Shown: in pieces, positions 34,065 to 43,554 of the stretch
Position numbering within the stretch: position 1 is the first letter of the stretch
How the letters are laid out: every line of letters begins with the position of its first letter
Source: Gordonia sp. 'Campus'
GTDB taxonomy: Bacteria; Actinomycetota; Actinomycetes; Mycobacteriales; Mycobacteriaceae
Reading direction: 5' to 3'
Length of the DNA: 64,000 bases
NCBI RefSeq assembly: GCF_022206305.1
Contig: NZ_JAKOIW010000008.1
Location: 120,168-184,167 of the forward strand
Notes under the pieces: generated by a model
Seen by the model: the letters and a program-made list of their open reading frames with translations, nothing else
What the model was told of the DNA's origin: nothing
Databases searched by the model: none
Translations under genes and position numbers: made by a program

Positions 34065-35503
34065 CTGGCCTCCTGTGCCATCTCACCGATGCCCAGTGCC
34101 TCGCTCGTCTCCTCGACGGCGTCGGCGACCCGCTGGAGGAACCGGCTCGGGTCGGGCATCGATTCCGGTGTCGCGATCAGCCCCATGCTGAGTGTGCCGG
34201 CGTAGCTGTACGTGGTGAGGTTCACGTCGGCGGGAGCGATCGCCAGGGCGAACGAGATCCACTCGACGACCTCGATGTCACCGACCCACCGTCTCGTTCG
34301 CGGACCGGGGAGGTTGGCGGTGGTGATGTTGTTCATCACGAGCGGAACGCGGTGGGCGGCCAGACCGCGGAAGACCGGGCCCAGTCGACCGGTGTAGGTG
34401 GCGAGCTTGTCGGTGAGTTCGAACCCGACGTCGCGCCGGCACTGCACGGTGGCGGCGCAGCTCTCGCCGGTCGAGACGACGCGTTCGACGGGGTCGGCGA
34501 GGTCCGAGCGCAGATAGGCCATGGCAGTGGCGATCTCGTTGCCCTGGACCCGCGTCGAGGCCAAGTCCTTGCAGACGCCGAAGATGGTGACCGCGGTACC
34601 GGGGTCCTCGCCGCGCGCGATGAGCTCTTCACGGACCGCGCCCGCGATCACGCCGTGTAGGGCGCCGTTCACGGTGGTGCCCGCGGCGAGCGCGATGCGC
34701 TGGACCGCCGCGAGGGAGATCTGACCGGAGGCGCACACCCGCTCGTCGCCGCTGCGAGCATTGAAACTGCTGCGGCGCACCGTCAGTGGCTTGGGGATCC
34801 GACCGGCGTTGTCCGCGTGGCGCTTCGCGGCGAACGCGCGCGTGAGGGCCGAGGCCACCGACGGCAGGCCACGGACCATACGCCACGATTCCGCGCGTGC
34901 GGCGCGTGCGAGATCGTCGGCGTCATGGGAGTTGTGGGCCTCCGGGATCGGCGCAGGACGAACGTGCTGACCGGGTTCGGCCGTCGCGGCCATGAAGGTG
35001 TTGAGCGCGGCGAGACCATCGGCGACAGCGTGGTGGACCCGCACCACGACTGCCTGGCGTCCGTCGGCGAGGCCGTGCACCAGGGTGAGCCCCCACAGCG
35101 GACGGCTGCGGTCGAGCTGCCGGACCGCGAGACCGGAGAGGACGCGGTCGAGATCCGCACGGCTACCCGGAGTGGCGACCCACGTCTCGTCCAGATGTAG
35201 GTTCACATCGAACTCGTTGTCGCGCACCCAGAACGGTCGTGCCGCGTGCCCACGGGTCCACTCGAGCCGTTGCGTCGCCCGTGGGAACATGCCGAGGTAG
35301 CGCGGCAACGTCTCGGCGATCTCGGTGAGCGTGAGTGGACGTCCCCGCCGGGTGGTGTCGAGGACGACCACCTTGAGGGTGTGCATCGGGGTGGACGGTG
35401 ACTCCATGTTCAACATGAGCGCGTCGGGGCCGGTCATCCGCTCGATGTCGGGACCGGAAGCAATCGGTTGTCGGACAGCATCGGGCTGTTGGACAGAATG
35501 CAT
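34061..35503 (-). CDS. Wax ester synthase / diacylglycerol acyltransferase (WS/DGAT)
   Basis: Bifunctional acyltransferase that joins acyl-CoA to diacylglycerol or a fatty alcohol, making storage triacylglycerol or wax ester; 480 residues. The catalytic HHxxxDG motif is HHAVADG at residues 157-163, preceded by PLWGLTLVHG. C-terminal motifs NNITTANLPGP and the VNLTTYSYAGTLSMGL stretch are typical. It is encoded between an acyl-CoA ligase and a hydrolase, giving acyl activation, transfer and hydrolysis in one operon. Multiple WS/DGAT copies are normal in mycolic-acid actinobacteria. Confidence 0.94.
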   Translation of the reverse strand: MHSVQQPDAVRQPIASGPDIERMTGPDALMLNMESPSTPMHTLKVVVLDTTRRGRPLTLTEIAETLPRYLGMFPRATQRLEWTRGHAARPFWVRDNEFDVNLHLDETWVATPGSRADLDRVLSGLAVRQLDRSRPLWGLTLVHGLADGRQAVVVRVHHAVADGLAALNTFMAATAEPGQHVRPAPIPEAHNSHDADDLARAARAESWRMVRGLPSVASALTRAFAAKRHADNAGRIPKPLTVRRSSFNARSGDERVCASGQISLAAVQRIALAAGTTVNGALHGVIAGAVREELIARGEDPGTAVTIFGVCKDLASTRVQGNEIATAMAYLRSDLADPVERVVSTGESCAATVQCRRDVGFELTDKLATYTGRLGPVFRGLAAHRVPLVMNNITTANLPGPRTRRWVGDIEVVEWISFALAIAPADVNLTTYSYAGTLSMGLIATPESMPDPSRFLQRVADAVEETSEALGIGEMAQEAS

Positions 35504-35506
35504 GGC

Positions 35507-37171
35507 TCAGCCCACCTTTCGCTGATCGTCGGCCGGCCGGAGTTCGCGCTTGAGGATCTTGCCGGTGGCGTTGCGTGGGAGTTCGGTGAGAAAGTGGATC
35601 TCGCGAGGCACCTTGAATCCGGCCAGTTGGTCGCGGACGTGCTGCCGGATCTGATCGGCCTGGATCTGAGAGGAACCGGCCGGCCCCCGCCGGGCACGCA
35701 CCACATAGGCGATCAGCCGCTGCCCGAACTTCTCGTCGTCCGCGCCGACGACGGCGACCTCGGCGACCCCGTCCAGGCTGCCGATCACCTGTTCCACCTC
35801 GAGCGGATACACGTTCTCGCCCCCGGACACGATCATCTCGTCATCGCGGCCGACGACGAAGAGGAGTCCGTTCTCGTCGAAACGTCCCACATCACCCGAC
35901 ACCATGTGACCGTCGCTGAAGGCTTTGGTGTCGGAACTGGTGTAACCGTCGAAGCCCGAGTTGTTGGCGACCACGATGCGACCGATCTCGCCGACCGGCA
36001 GCGGGCGGTCGTCGTCGTCGAGGATGCGGACGCTGGTGCCGGTGAGGGGGCGCCCTGCGGTCTCGGGGGCGACACGCAGGTCGCCGGGGGTCGCGGTGCT
36101 GATCAACCCGGCCTCGGTGGCGTTGTAGCTGTTGTAGACCACGTCGCCGAAGCGGTCGAGGAACGCGACGAGGGCGTCGGTGCGCATCCGCGATCCGCTG
36201 GCCGTGACGAACCGCAGACTCGGCGTCGGGTGGGCGTCGAGCACCTCGTCCGGCAGGTCCATGATGCGTTCGAGCATCACCGGAACGACGGCGAGACCGG
36301 TCGCCTCGTGGTCGCGCACCAGTCGGAGCGTGGCCTCCGGATCGAAGCGACGGCGCATCACCATCGTGCACGTCATGGTCGCGGCGATCGCCACCTGGCC
36401 GAATCCCCACGCGTGGAAGATCGGTGCCGCGATGACGGTGGATTGGCCTGCGCGCCAGGGGATGCGGTCGAGCATGGCGGCCAGCGAGGCGATGTCGGTA
36501 CTGCCCCCGCGGCGAGCACCCTTCGGGGTGCCGGTGGTGCCCGAGGTGAGCAACACGATGCGGCCCGCCCGTTCCGGACGTCGAGGACGGGAACCCTTGT
36601 TCGCGGCGATCAGCGCCTCGATCGTCTCTCCCGACGCCGAGGCACCCTCGGTCCACGCTTGCAGCCGTCGCATGCCCGGAAGTCGTTGCGCTGCAGGATG
36701 GATCACGGCGTCGAACTCGTCGTCGGCGATCAGGACATCTGCCTGTTCGCGCTCGAGGACGTCGGCGAGCTGAGGACCGGCGAAGCCCGTGTTCAACAGG
36801 ACGGCATCCGCACCGAGTCGCGAGGTGGCGCACAGCGCCTCGACGAGTCCGCGATGATTGCGGCACAGGATGGCGACCGTGCCGACGCGTTCACCGGGTA
36901 GGTCGGCCAGCCCCACGGCGAGTGCGTCGCAGCGGGCATCGAGTTCGGCCCAGGTCAGTTGACCGGCCTCGTCGACGAGCGCGAGCCCGTGCGGATCCCG
37001 GGCCGCTGCCAGGCCGATCCCGCTCACCGGGGACGGGCCACCATGGCGACGCAGGTTGAGCCCCATGCGGATGTAGCGGTCGACTCGCAGTGAGCCGAGG
37101 AAGCCGCTTCGGACGAGGGTGCGAACGAGCCACTTCTGGGTGGTGACGCGATCGCGGAGTTGCGTGATCAT
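35507..37171 (-). CDS. Long-chain acyl-CoA synthetase (FadD)
   Basis: AMP-binding acyl-CoA ligase of 554 residues. Motifs in order are LLTSGTTGTPKGARRG (phosphate loop), NSYNATEAG, the aspartate region MVSGDVGRFDENG, DEMIVSGGENVYP, and the C-terminal NATGKILKRELR with the catalytic lysine. An N-terminal extension of about 50 residues (TTQKWLVRTLVRSGFLGSLR) is seen in the mycobacterial FadD2/FadD12 group. It activates fatty acid for the WS/DGAT encoded 3 bases downstream and for the acyltransferase upstream. Confidence 0.93.
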   Translation of the reverse strand: MITQLRDRVTTQKWLVRTLVRSGFLGSLRVDRYIRMGLNLRRHGGPSPVSGIGLAAARDPHGLALVDEAGQLTWAELDARCDALAVGLADLPGERVGTVAILCRNHRGLVEALCATSRLGADAVLLNTGFAGPQLADVLEREQADVLIADDEFDAVIHPAAQRLPGMRRLQAWTEGASASGETIEALIAANKGSRPRRPERAGRIVLLTSGTTGTPKGARRGGSTDIASLAAMLDRIPWRAGQSTVIAAPIFHAWGFGQVAIAATMTCTMVMRRRFDPEATLRLVRDHEATGLAVVPVMLERIMDLPDEVLDAHPTPSLRFVTASGSRMRTDALVAFLDRFGDVVYNSYNATEAGLISTATPGDLRVAPETAGRPLTGTSVRILDDDDRPLPVGEIGRIVVANNSGFDGYTSSDTKAFSDGHMVSGDVGRFDENGLLFVVGRDDEMIVSGGENVYPLEVEQVIGSLDGVAEVAVVGADDEKFGQRLIAYVVRARRGPAGSSQIQADQIRQHVRDQLAGFKVPREIHFLTELPRNATGKILKRELRPADDQRKVG

Positions 37172-37211
37172 CGTCGTCTCCTCGTTGGTGTGGATGAAGG
37201 TCGGGTGCGGG

Positions 37212-38009
37212 TCAGCCGAGAACCGGGAACCGGCGTTCGCGGGCCAGACCGTCGAGCGCGTGCTGCATACGTTTGCGGACCATCTGGTCCACCTCGTCGT
37301 GTTCGGGGTTGTTGCCGAACTCCGCGGTGATGTCGATCGGATCGAGAACCTCGGTGACCAGCTTCGACGGCAACGGGATGTTCGGTGGGAGGTGCGCGGT
37401 GAGACCGAACGGGAAACCGAATGCGAACGGCGCCGTGTCGGTGCGGATCAGCTTGTCGAGGCGCAGGAACTTCGCGAGGCCGTCACCGCGGTTGAGGAAC
37501 AGTTGGGTCTCCTGCCCACCGATGGTCACGATCGGGACGATCGGCACACCGGCTTCCAGAGCGGTGCGGATGTAGCCGGTGCGTCCGTGGAAATCGATGG
37601 TGGCGCTCTGGCTGGTCGGGCGGAGGGCCTCCCATTCACCACCAGGGAACACGATGGTCGCTGCGCCCGCCCGGAGTGCGGCGACGGCGTTCTTGGGATG
37701 GGCCGGCAAGAATCCGACCTTGCCGAAGATCTGCTTGCCCGAGCCGGTGAAGATGAGGTCGTGGGCGAGGGTGTACAGCGGTCGGTCGGCTCCGAACTCG
37801 TCGGCGAAGGCGACGCTGATGACCGGTACGTCGAAGGCCATCAGGCCACCGGAGTGGTTCGACACCAGCAGGGCGCCGCCGTCGGGCACCTTGTCCATGC
37901 CCCGGACCTCGGAGCGGAAGTAGGTCTTGGCCACGAGTTTCAGTACGGGCAGTATTCGCTTGACCCAGGTCTCGTCGCGGGCGGTGAGGTCGAATGTCTC
38001 GGCGCTCAT
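37212..38009 (-). CDS. Lysophospholipid/MGAT-like acyltransferase
   Basis: PlsC-fold acyltransferase, 265 residues from ATG 38009, with AGGAG nine bases upstream; a longer open frame exists but lacks homology. The active-site block is NHSGG (N51, H52) with the aspartate eight residues after the histidine, which is longer than the classical NHx4D spacing and fits the MGAT-like branch. The later FPGGEWEALRP is typical of that branch. It probably acylates glycerol-phosphate or a lysolipid using acyl-CoA made by the FadD encoded next. First gene of the operon; two KstR-like boxes lie upstream. Confidence 0.87.
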   Translation of the reverse strand: MSAETFDLTARDETWVKRILPVLKLVAKTYFRSEVRGMDKVPDGGALLVSNHSGGLMAFDVPVISVAFADEFGADRPLYTLAHDLIFTGSGKQIFGKVGFLPAHPKNAVAALRAGAATIVFPGGEWEALRPTSQSATIDFHGRTGYIRTALEAGVPIVPIVTIGGQETQLFLNRGDGLAKFLRLDKLIRTDTAPFAFGFPFGLTAHLPPNIPLPSKLVTEVLDPIDITAEFGNNPEHDEVDQMVRKRMQHALDGLARERRFPVLG

Positions 38010-38115
38010 CGGTTCCATCTCCTGTGGATTGCTCGTGCGAATCGATCGGATCACCGCGAGTGTCGGCTGTTCGAGAAGGCCGCCGACCGGCGTCGATGTC
38101 CTCGGATCGCAGAAT

Positions 38116-38153
38116 GAGAACACGTTCTAGTGGTTGAATTAGAACACGTTCTA
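38116..38153. promoter_or_regulatory. Two KstR-like operators in a divergent promoter region
   Basis: Box A (38116-38129, GAGAACACGTTCTA) matches TnnAACnnGTTnnA except for the first base. Box B (38140-38153, TAGAACACGTTCTA) matches it fully and extends to AATTAGAAC..GTTCTAATT. The centres are 24 bp apart. They lie between the acyltransferase operon (minus) and the thioesterase-dehydrogenase genes (plus), so one repressor could control both directions. Confidence 0.75.
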
Positions 38154-38206
38154 ATTGGAGTCGCCAGGGATCGTTACCTATCCCACAACTGACTGATCGG
38201 TAGGAT

Positions 38207-38848
38207 ATGGAGTTCATTCTCGAAGACATCTCCGAGGACGAGGTCGCTCGCCGTCGCGGCGTCTACACCCCGCTCACGGACACTGTCCGCGATCTCGTCG
38301 ACGCCGTGATCCGCACCGAGGTGCCCGAGGACGACCTCGAGGACGCGCGCCGCCGCATCGCCGATGTCGTCGCAGACCTGCGGAGCCGCCAGATGGACGG
38401 GCCGTTCGGTGTGCGCCATACCCGCGAGAACACGGGAATGGCCTGGGGCAATGCGGTCATCGGTGTACGCAACGCACTGGCGCCGCCGTTGGACGTCGTC
38501 CACGTCGCCGACGGCGTACGCAGCGAGTTCACTCTCGGCGCGGCGTACGAGGGACCACCCGGTCGCGTGCACGGAGGCGTGTGCGCGATGGTTCTCGACC
38601 ACGTCCTGGGCAACGCGGCGAGTACCGAGGGGCCTTGTTACACCGGCACCCTCACCGTGCGGTTCCTGCGGCCGACGCCGCTGGGGGCCCTCGTCGCACA
38701 GGCGGAAGTGACCGAGCGGAACGGACGCAAACGGATCGTGCGCGGAACCCTGTCCGATGCCGACGGGGTGACCTGCGAGGCGGAGGGCGTGTTCATCGTG
38801 CCCCGCTCCGCGGCCGAAGCCCCGTCGGTCCGCTGGTCGGCGGGCTGA
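38207..38848 (+). CDS. PaaI-family hotdog thioesterase
   Basis: 213-residue protein with an alpha-helical N-terminal segment of about 70 residues and one hotdog domain. The active-site motif is GPPGRVHGGVCAMVLDHVLG; the typical strand TGTLTVRFLRPTPLG follows. It is predicted to hydrolyse acyl-CoA thioesters. A KstR-like pair lies about 55 bases upstream, and a zinc dehydrogenase starts one base after the stop codon, so the two are co-transcribed. Confidence 0.87.
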   Translation: MEFILEDISEDEVARRRGVYTPLTDTVRDLVDAVIRTEVPEDDLEDARRRIADVVADLRSRQMDGPFGVRHTRENTGMAWGNAVIGVRNALAPPLDVVHVADGVRSEFTLGAAYEGPPGRVHGGVCAMVLDHVLGNAASTEGPCYTGTLTVRFLRPTPLGALVAQAEVTERNGRKRIVRGTLSDADGVTCEAEGVFIVPRSAAEAPSVRWSAG

Positions 38849-38849
38849 C

Positions 38850-39860
38850 ATGCGCGCCGCCGTGACGGACGCGTCCGGATTCGTCGTCGCCGAGGTCCCC
38901 GATCCCGCACCCGGCCCCGGCGAACTCGTCCTGCGGGTGGCCGCCAACGGCATCTGCGGGTCCGACCTCTCGATGGCCCCGTTCCTGCCCGCCGGGACCA
39001 TCATGGGCCACGAGTTCGCGGGCGAGGTCGTCGCCGTCGGTCCCGACGACCCGGATGTCGAACACTGCTTCCGGCCGGGCGACACCGCCGCCGCGATGCC
39101 GGTGATCGGATGCCACCGGTGTCGCGCCTGCCTGACCGGGGACCTCGCGCGATGCACGTCGGCACGCACCCTCGGCCTGGGCGTGCTGCCCGGCGCCCTG
39201 GCCGAGTTCGTCGTCGTCGGTGCACACGAGAGCGTGCCGCTCGACGGTGTCGACACCGCCGACGGCGCACTCGTCGAACCCCTCGCCGTCGGACTGCACG
39301 CGGTCACGCGGGCCGCGGTTCGCCCGGGGGATCGAGCGCTGGTCCTGGGGGCGGGCCCGGTCGGTCTCGCGGTGCTGCACTGGCTGTCGCGTGGCGTCGC
39401 GACCGAGGTGGTCTGCTCGGATCCGTCCCCGGGACGGCGTACCGCGGCCCTCGACGTCGGGGCGTCGTCGGTGTGCACCCCCGACGACCTGACCGGCCAT
39501 GTCGGTCCGGGTTTCGACCTGGTCATCGAGTGTGTCGGCAAACCCGGGATGATCGCCGCCGCCGTGGATGCGGTCACGTCGTCCGGGCGCGTCGTCGTTG
39601 CGGGTGTCTGCCTGGGCGACGACACGTTCATGCCGGTGGCGGGCGTCGTGAAGGAGACGACCATGCATTTCGTGTCGTATTACACGAGAGACGAATTCGT
39701 CACCGCGGCAGCCGAGCTGCGCAAGGGCGCGATCGGGTCGTCGGCACTGGTCAGCGAGATCGTCGGTTTCGAGGAGGTCGACCGCGTGTTCGCCGAACTG
39801 TCGACGCCCAACAACCACCGGAAGGTGCTGATCTCGCCGGCCGTCACCTCCGTCGGCTGA
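38850..39860 (+). CDS. Zinc-dependent medium-chain dehydrogenase
   Basis: 336-residue MDR-family protein like sorbitol/threonine dehydrogenases. Catalytic-zinc residues appear in NGICGSD and MGHEFAGEV, structural-zinc cysteines in IGCHRCRACLTGDLARC, and the Rossmann motif in LGAGPVGLAVLHW. It catalyses NAD(P)-dependent oxidation of a polyol or other alcohol. It lies directly behind the thioesterase gene and 44 bases before the amidohydrolase, forming a three-gene plus-strand unit. Substrate unknown. Confidence 0.88.
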   Translation: MRAAVTDASGFVVAEVPDPAPGPGELVLRVAANGICGSDLSMAPFLPAGTIMGHEFAGEVVAVGPDDPDVEHCFRPGDTAAAMPVIGCHRCRACLTGDLARCTSARTLGLGVLPGALAEFVVVGAHESVPLDGVDTADGALVEPLAVGLHAVTRAAVRPGDRALVLGAGPVGLAVLHWLSRGVATEVVCSDPSPGRRTAALDVGASSVCTPDDLTGHVGPGFDLVIECVGKPGMIAAAVDAVTSSGRVVVAGVCLGDDTFMPVAGVVKETTMHFVSYYTRDEFVTAAAELRKGAIGSSALVSEIVGFEEVDRVFAELSTPNNHRKVLISPAVTSVG

Positions 39861-39904
39861 GTGGCGGTCGCGCGGGCGGCCGCTCCCGGCGTACGGTCAC
39901 CATC

Positions 39905-40882
39905 GTGAACAGCGTCGTTCCCGGGAGCTCGATCCCGTCCAACCCCACACCGTTCAGCCCCGAGCCGGTCAGCCCCGAGCCGGTCAGCCCCGAGCCGTTC
40001 AGCCCAGACGAGGCGCAGCGGGTCCGCGCGATCTGGTCCGGCCTCGACCTGCCCGGCATCGTCGACGTCCACACCCACTTCATGCCGCGTCCGGTGATGG
40101 ACAAGGTATGGGCCTACTTCGACGCCGTCGGTCCGCTCGTCGGCCGGGAGTGGCCGATCACCTATCGGGCGGATGAGGACGTGCGCGTCGCGACTCTGCG
40201 CGAGTTCGGGATTCGCGCCTATTCGTCGCTGGTGTATCCGCACAAGCAGAACATGGCCGAGTGGCTGAACGGCTGGGCCCACGACTTCGCCGCGCACCAC
40301 GACGACTGCCTGCACACCGCCACCTTCTACCCGGAGGAGTCGGCGCACACCTACGTCTCGCGCGCGATCCAGGCGGGCACACAGGTGTTCAAGTGCCATA
40401 TCCAGGTCGGCGACTTCTCCCCCACCGATTCGCTGTTGGATGGCGTGTGGTCGCAAATCGCCGATTCACAGGTGCCGGTGATCATCCACTGCGGGTCCGG
40501 TCCCGCCCCGGGTACGTTCACCGGGCCCGAACCCATCCGCGAACTGCTGCACCGGTTCCCGTCGCTCCCACTGATCGTCGCGCACATGGGCATGCCCGAG
40601 TACACGGCGTTTCTCGATCTCGCCCTCGAGTACCCCAACGTCCGCCTCGACACGACGATGGCGTTCACCGATTTCGCCGAGGAGTCGGCGCCGTTCCCGG
40701 TCGACCATCTCGCGCGCCTGGCCGATGCGGGCGAGAAGATTCTCTTCGGCAGCGACTTCCCGAACATCCCGTACGGATACACCCACGCACTCGAGGCGGT
40801 CATCCGCCTCGACCTCGGCGACGATTGGCTTCGAAACGTCTTCTACCGCAACGGTGCGCGGTTGTTCGGACTCGACCGATAG
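39905..40882 (+). CDS. Amidohydrolase-2 family metal-dependent hydrolase
   Basis: TIM-barrel amidohydrolase of 325 residues from GTG 39905. Metal motifs are VDVHTHFMP at the barrel start, IIHCGSGPAP, VAHMGMPEY, and FGSDFPNIPYGY with the catalytic aspartate. Relatives include decarboxylases and hydrolases such as the ACMSD-like group. The first 45 residues are proline-rich and carry a tandem (V/F)SPEP repeat; such a linker is unusual for this family. The open frame upstream of GTG 39905 overlaps the dehydrogenase gene and is rejected. Confidence 0.86.
   Translation: MNSVVPGSSIPSNPTPFSPEPVSPEPVSPEPFSPDEAQRVRAIWSGLDLPGIVDVHTHFMPRPVMDKVWAYFDAVGPLVGREWPITYRADEDVRVATLREFGIRAYSSLVYPHKQNMAEWLNGWAHDFAAHHDDCLHTATFYPEESAHTYVSRAIQAGTQVFKCHIQVGDFSPTDSLLDGVWSQIADSQVPVIIHCGSGPAPGTFTGPEPIRELLHRFPSLPLIVAHMGMPEYTAFLDLALEYPNVRLDTTMAFTDFAEESAPFPVDHLARLADAGEKILFGSDFPNIPYGYTHALEAVIRLDLGDDWLRNVFYRNGARLFGLDR
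39953..40012 (+). repeat. 15-bp tandem repeat coding (V/F)SPEP
   Basis: Four consecutive 15-base units: 39953-39967 and the next two are near-identical (GTCAGCCCCGAGCCG or TTCAGCCCCGAGCCG), and the fourth (39998-40012) is diverged. They encode FSPEP-VSPEP-VSPEP-FSPDE in the amidohydrolase N-terminus. The unit keeps the frame, so copy number may vary between strains. Confidence 0.9.
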
Positions 40883-40895
40883 ACGCCGACCAGGT

Positions 40896-41720
40896 CTAGA
40901 GCACCTGAGACAGGAACGCTCGCAACCGATCCGACGAGGCGTCGTCGAAGATCTGATCGGGTGCACCGGTTTCCACGACGGCGCCGCGATCCATGAACAG
41001 AACGCTGTCGGAGACGTTGCGCGCGAAACCCATCTCGTGGGTGACGACGACCATCGTCATGCCTTCGGTGGCCAGGTCGGCCATCAGGGCGAGCACACCT
41101 TTGACGAGCTCGGGATCGAGCGCGGACGTGGCCTCGTCGAAGAACATGACCTCCGGCGTCATGGCGAGTGCTCGTGCGATGGCGACGCGCTGCTGCTGGC
41201 CGCCCGACAGTCGTGCGGGACGCACGTCGGCCTTGTTGGTCAGACCGACGATCTCGAGCTGCCGCAGTGCGACCTCCCGCGCCTCCTCCTTGCTCAGGCC
41301 CTTCAACTTTCGCGGACCGAGCGCGACGTTGTCGACCACGGTCTTGTGCGGGAAGAGGTTGAAGTGCTGGAACACCATGCCGATCCGGCGGCGGAGTTCG
41401 TCCGGGTTGTCCTTCAGGACCGACCGGCCGTCGAGCAGGATGTCGCCCTGATCGGGTTCGTGCAATCGGTTGAGCACCCGGAGCAGCGTCGACTTGCCCG
41501 ACCCGGACGGGCCGATGACGGTGGTGGTCGTGCCGGCGTCGACCGCGATGTCGACACCGCGCAGGACGTGATGGGTCCCGAAGGACAGATGCAGACCGGT
41601 TCCGGTGAGCGACACCGCGGACCGCGTGGTCGTCGCCCGGGGTGACGGCGCGCCCGATGGGGACGAACCGGCCGGGGTCGAATCAGCCGGGGAAGAGTCG
41701 GACTTGTGGAGATCGGGCAC
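40896..41720 (-). CDS. Polar amino-acid ABC transporter, ATP-binding protein (GlnQ-like)
   Basis: ATPase subunit of a polar amino-acid importer, 274 residues from GTG 41720, 4 bases after the permease stop. Walker A is GPSGSGKST, signature LSGGQQQ, Walker [13 protein letters not shown], and the H-loop VVTHEMG. The first 40 residues are a Ser/Pro/Asp-rich tail not normally present in GlnQ proteins. The [12 protein letters not shown] stretch is typical of the PAAT subfamily. It works with the fused binding-protein/permease encoded upstream; glutamate, glutamine or similar is the likely substrate class. Confidence 0.93.
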   Translation of the reverse strand: MPDLHKSDSSPADSTPAGSSPSGAPSPRATTTRSAVSLTGTGLHLSFGTHHVLRGVDIAVDAGTTTTVIGPSGSGKSTLLRVLNRLHEPDQGDILLDGRSVLKDNPDELRRRIGMVFQHFNLFPHKTVVDNVALGPRKLKGLSKEEAREVALRQLEIVGLTNKADVRPARLSGGQQQRVAIARALAMTPEVMFFDEATSALDPELVKGVLALMADLATEGMTMVVVTHEMGFARNVSDSVLFMDRGAVVETGAPDQIFDDASSDRLRAFLSQVL

Positions 41721-41724
41721 GGGC

Positions 41725-43554
41725 CTATCCCTTCTCGACGACGGTCGCGGGCAGCGGATCGTCTGCGACATCGGTGGGCCGACCGGTGCGGAGGCGGCGG
41801 TCGATGTAGTTGACCAGGTGTGTCAGCGGGATCGTCAGGATCAGGTACATGATGCCCGCCGCGACCAGTGGGGAGAGGTTGCCGGTCTGTGCGTTGAGGT
41901 CCCGGCCGACGGCGAACAGCTCGCGCTGACTCGCCAGCAACCCGAGGAAGTACACGAGCGAGCTGTCCTTGATGAGGCTGATGAACTGATTCATCAGCGC
42001 GGGCAGCACGCGGCGCACGCCTTGTGGCACGACCACCAGGCGCATGGACTGTCGGTAACTGAAGCCGATCGCGCGGGACGCCTCCAGTTGTCCGTCGTCG
42101 ACGCTCTGGATGCCCGACCGGAAGATCTCACCGATGTAGGCCGCGGCCAGCAGGGCCAGGGCCACCGCACCCAGCCAGTAGGGGTTGTTGCCGGTGATTC
42201 CCTTGACCACCGGGCCGACGCCGAGACCGACGATCAGGATGACGACCACGGCCGGCAGACCCCGGAAGATGTCGGTGTAGACGCGCGCGGGCCACCGCAG
42301 CCACCGCGACCGGGAGATCCCGCAGATCGCCAGGATCATGCCGAGGATGGTGCCGAGCACGCCGGACACCACCGACAGGATGAGGGTGTTGACCAGGCCC
42401 GTCTTGATGAGCTCGGGGAAGGACTCCTTGTAGAGATCCCAGTTGACGAAGGTGTCGCCGAGCTGCTGGAGCGTGCTCTTGGGCGCAGTGCTCTCGGCCG
42501 GGCCGGCGTTCTCGGCGTTGGCGGCCGCGATCGCGGCGATGTCGGGGAGCTCGGGCGTGGGAGCGGCCTTGCTGCCGGGCTTCCAGCCCTCCGGGAGTTC
42601 ACGCGGCACCCAGTCGGTGTAGAGCTTCGCGTACGTGCCGTCGGCGATGATCGCGTCGAGTCCGGAGTTGAGCGCCGCCGTGAGGTTCGGCTTGTTCTTG
42701 CCGACGGCCCACGCGACGAAGTTGTTGACGCTGAAGGTGTTCTCGACGATCGCGGTGCCGTCGCCTTCGCGAACCGCCCCCTCGGCCTGCTGAGACGGTG
42801 CGACCCAGGCGTCGACCTGGCCGCTCTTGAGGTTCGCGTAGGCGGTGGCGTAGTCGGGGAATTTGACCGGGTCCAGTCCGAGCGTGTTGACGACGTAGTC
42901 GTCCTGCACGGTGCCCTGGACGACCGCGATGCGTGTGGACGCCGACAGGTCACCGAAGCTCTTGATGGAACCACTGGTCGGCGCGACGAGCGAGAAGTAG
43001 CCGAAGTCGTACCCGTTGGTGAAGTCGACCGTCTTGCGACGGTCGTCGGTGGTGGTGATCGACGACGACCCGACATCGAACCTGTTGTTCGCGACCTGGG
43101 AAAGAAGTCCGGCGAACTCGGTGCCGTTGAACTCGATCTGCAGGCCCAGCTTGGCGGCGACCGCCTTGAGCAGCTCGTTGTCGAAGCCGGTGAAGTCGCC
43201 TGCGCTGTTCACGCAGATGCTGGGTCCGGCGTCGGACAGCGTGCCCACCGAGATCTTGCCGGGCGCGAGCAGCTCCAGGCGACTGACGTCGATCTGCTCG
43301 ACGGGCGTGGTCGTCGCGGTGGTGTACCGGTCCTCGCCGCCTTGCGCCGCGGCCGCGAGGTTGACCGGCGCCGCCGAGGCCGACGCGAGGCCGGCGGGTG
43401 CGCAGCTGTCGGCCGGAGCGGCCTGTGCGCGAGGCGCCGGGCCGCCGAGAATCGTCAACAGACCGACGATGGCGGCCGTCAGAACCAGCGCGACGAGGCG
43501 AACGGCACGCGGTGCGGCCACGCGGCCGCGGAGAGAACGGTGGTTGGACACCAC
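41725..43554 (-). CDS. Fused amino-acid-binding protein and ABC permease
   Basis: 609-residue single polypeptide. It has an N-terminal signal/anchor ([19 protein letters not shown]), a periplasmic-type binding domain of the SBP_bac_3 family at about residues 90-330 ([56 protein letters not shown]), a linker rich in Ala and Pro, then a polar-amino-acid permease domain at about 380-590 with the EAA-type loop [22 protein letters not shown]. Binding protein tethered to permease is known in other GlnP-type importers. The start is ATG 43554; ATP-binding partner downstream. Confidence 0.92.
   Translation of the reverse strand: MVSNHRSLRGRVAAPRAVRLVALVLTAAIVGLLTILGGPAPRAQAAPADSCAPAGLASASAAPVNLAAAAQGGEDRYTTATTTPVEQIDVSRLELLAPGKISVGTLSDAGPSICVNSAGDFTGFDNELLKAVAAKLGLQIEFNGTEFAGLLSQVANNRFDVGSSSITTTDDRRKTVDFTNGYDFGYFSLVAPTSGSIKSFGDLSASTRIAVVQGTVQDDYVVNTLGLDPVKFPDYATAYANLKSGQVDAWVAPSQQAEGAVREGDGTAIVENTFSVNNFVAWAVGKNKPNLTAALNSGLDAIIADGTYAKLYTDWVPRELPEGWKPGSKAAPTPELPDIAAIAAANAENAGPAESTAPKSTLQQLGDTFVNWDLYKESFPELIKTGLVNTLILSVVSGVLGTILGMILAICGISRSRWLRWPARVYTDIFRGLPAVVVILIVGLGVGPVVKGITGNNPYWLGAVALALLAAAYIGEIFRSGIQSVDDGQLEASRAIGFSYRQSMRLVVVPQGVRRVLPALMNQFISLIKDSSLVYFLGLLASQRELFAVGRDLNAQTGNLSPLVAAGIMYLILTIPLTHLVNYIDRRLRTGRPTDVADDPLPATVVEKG

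Noticed and set aside
39953..40012. CRISPR-like repeat array
   Set aside because: Units are contiguous, 15 bp, without spacers, and keep the reading frame, so this is a coding tandem repeat.
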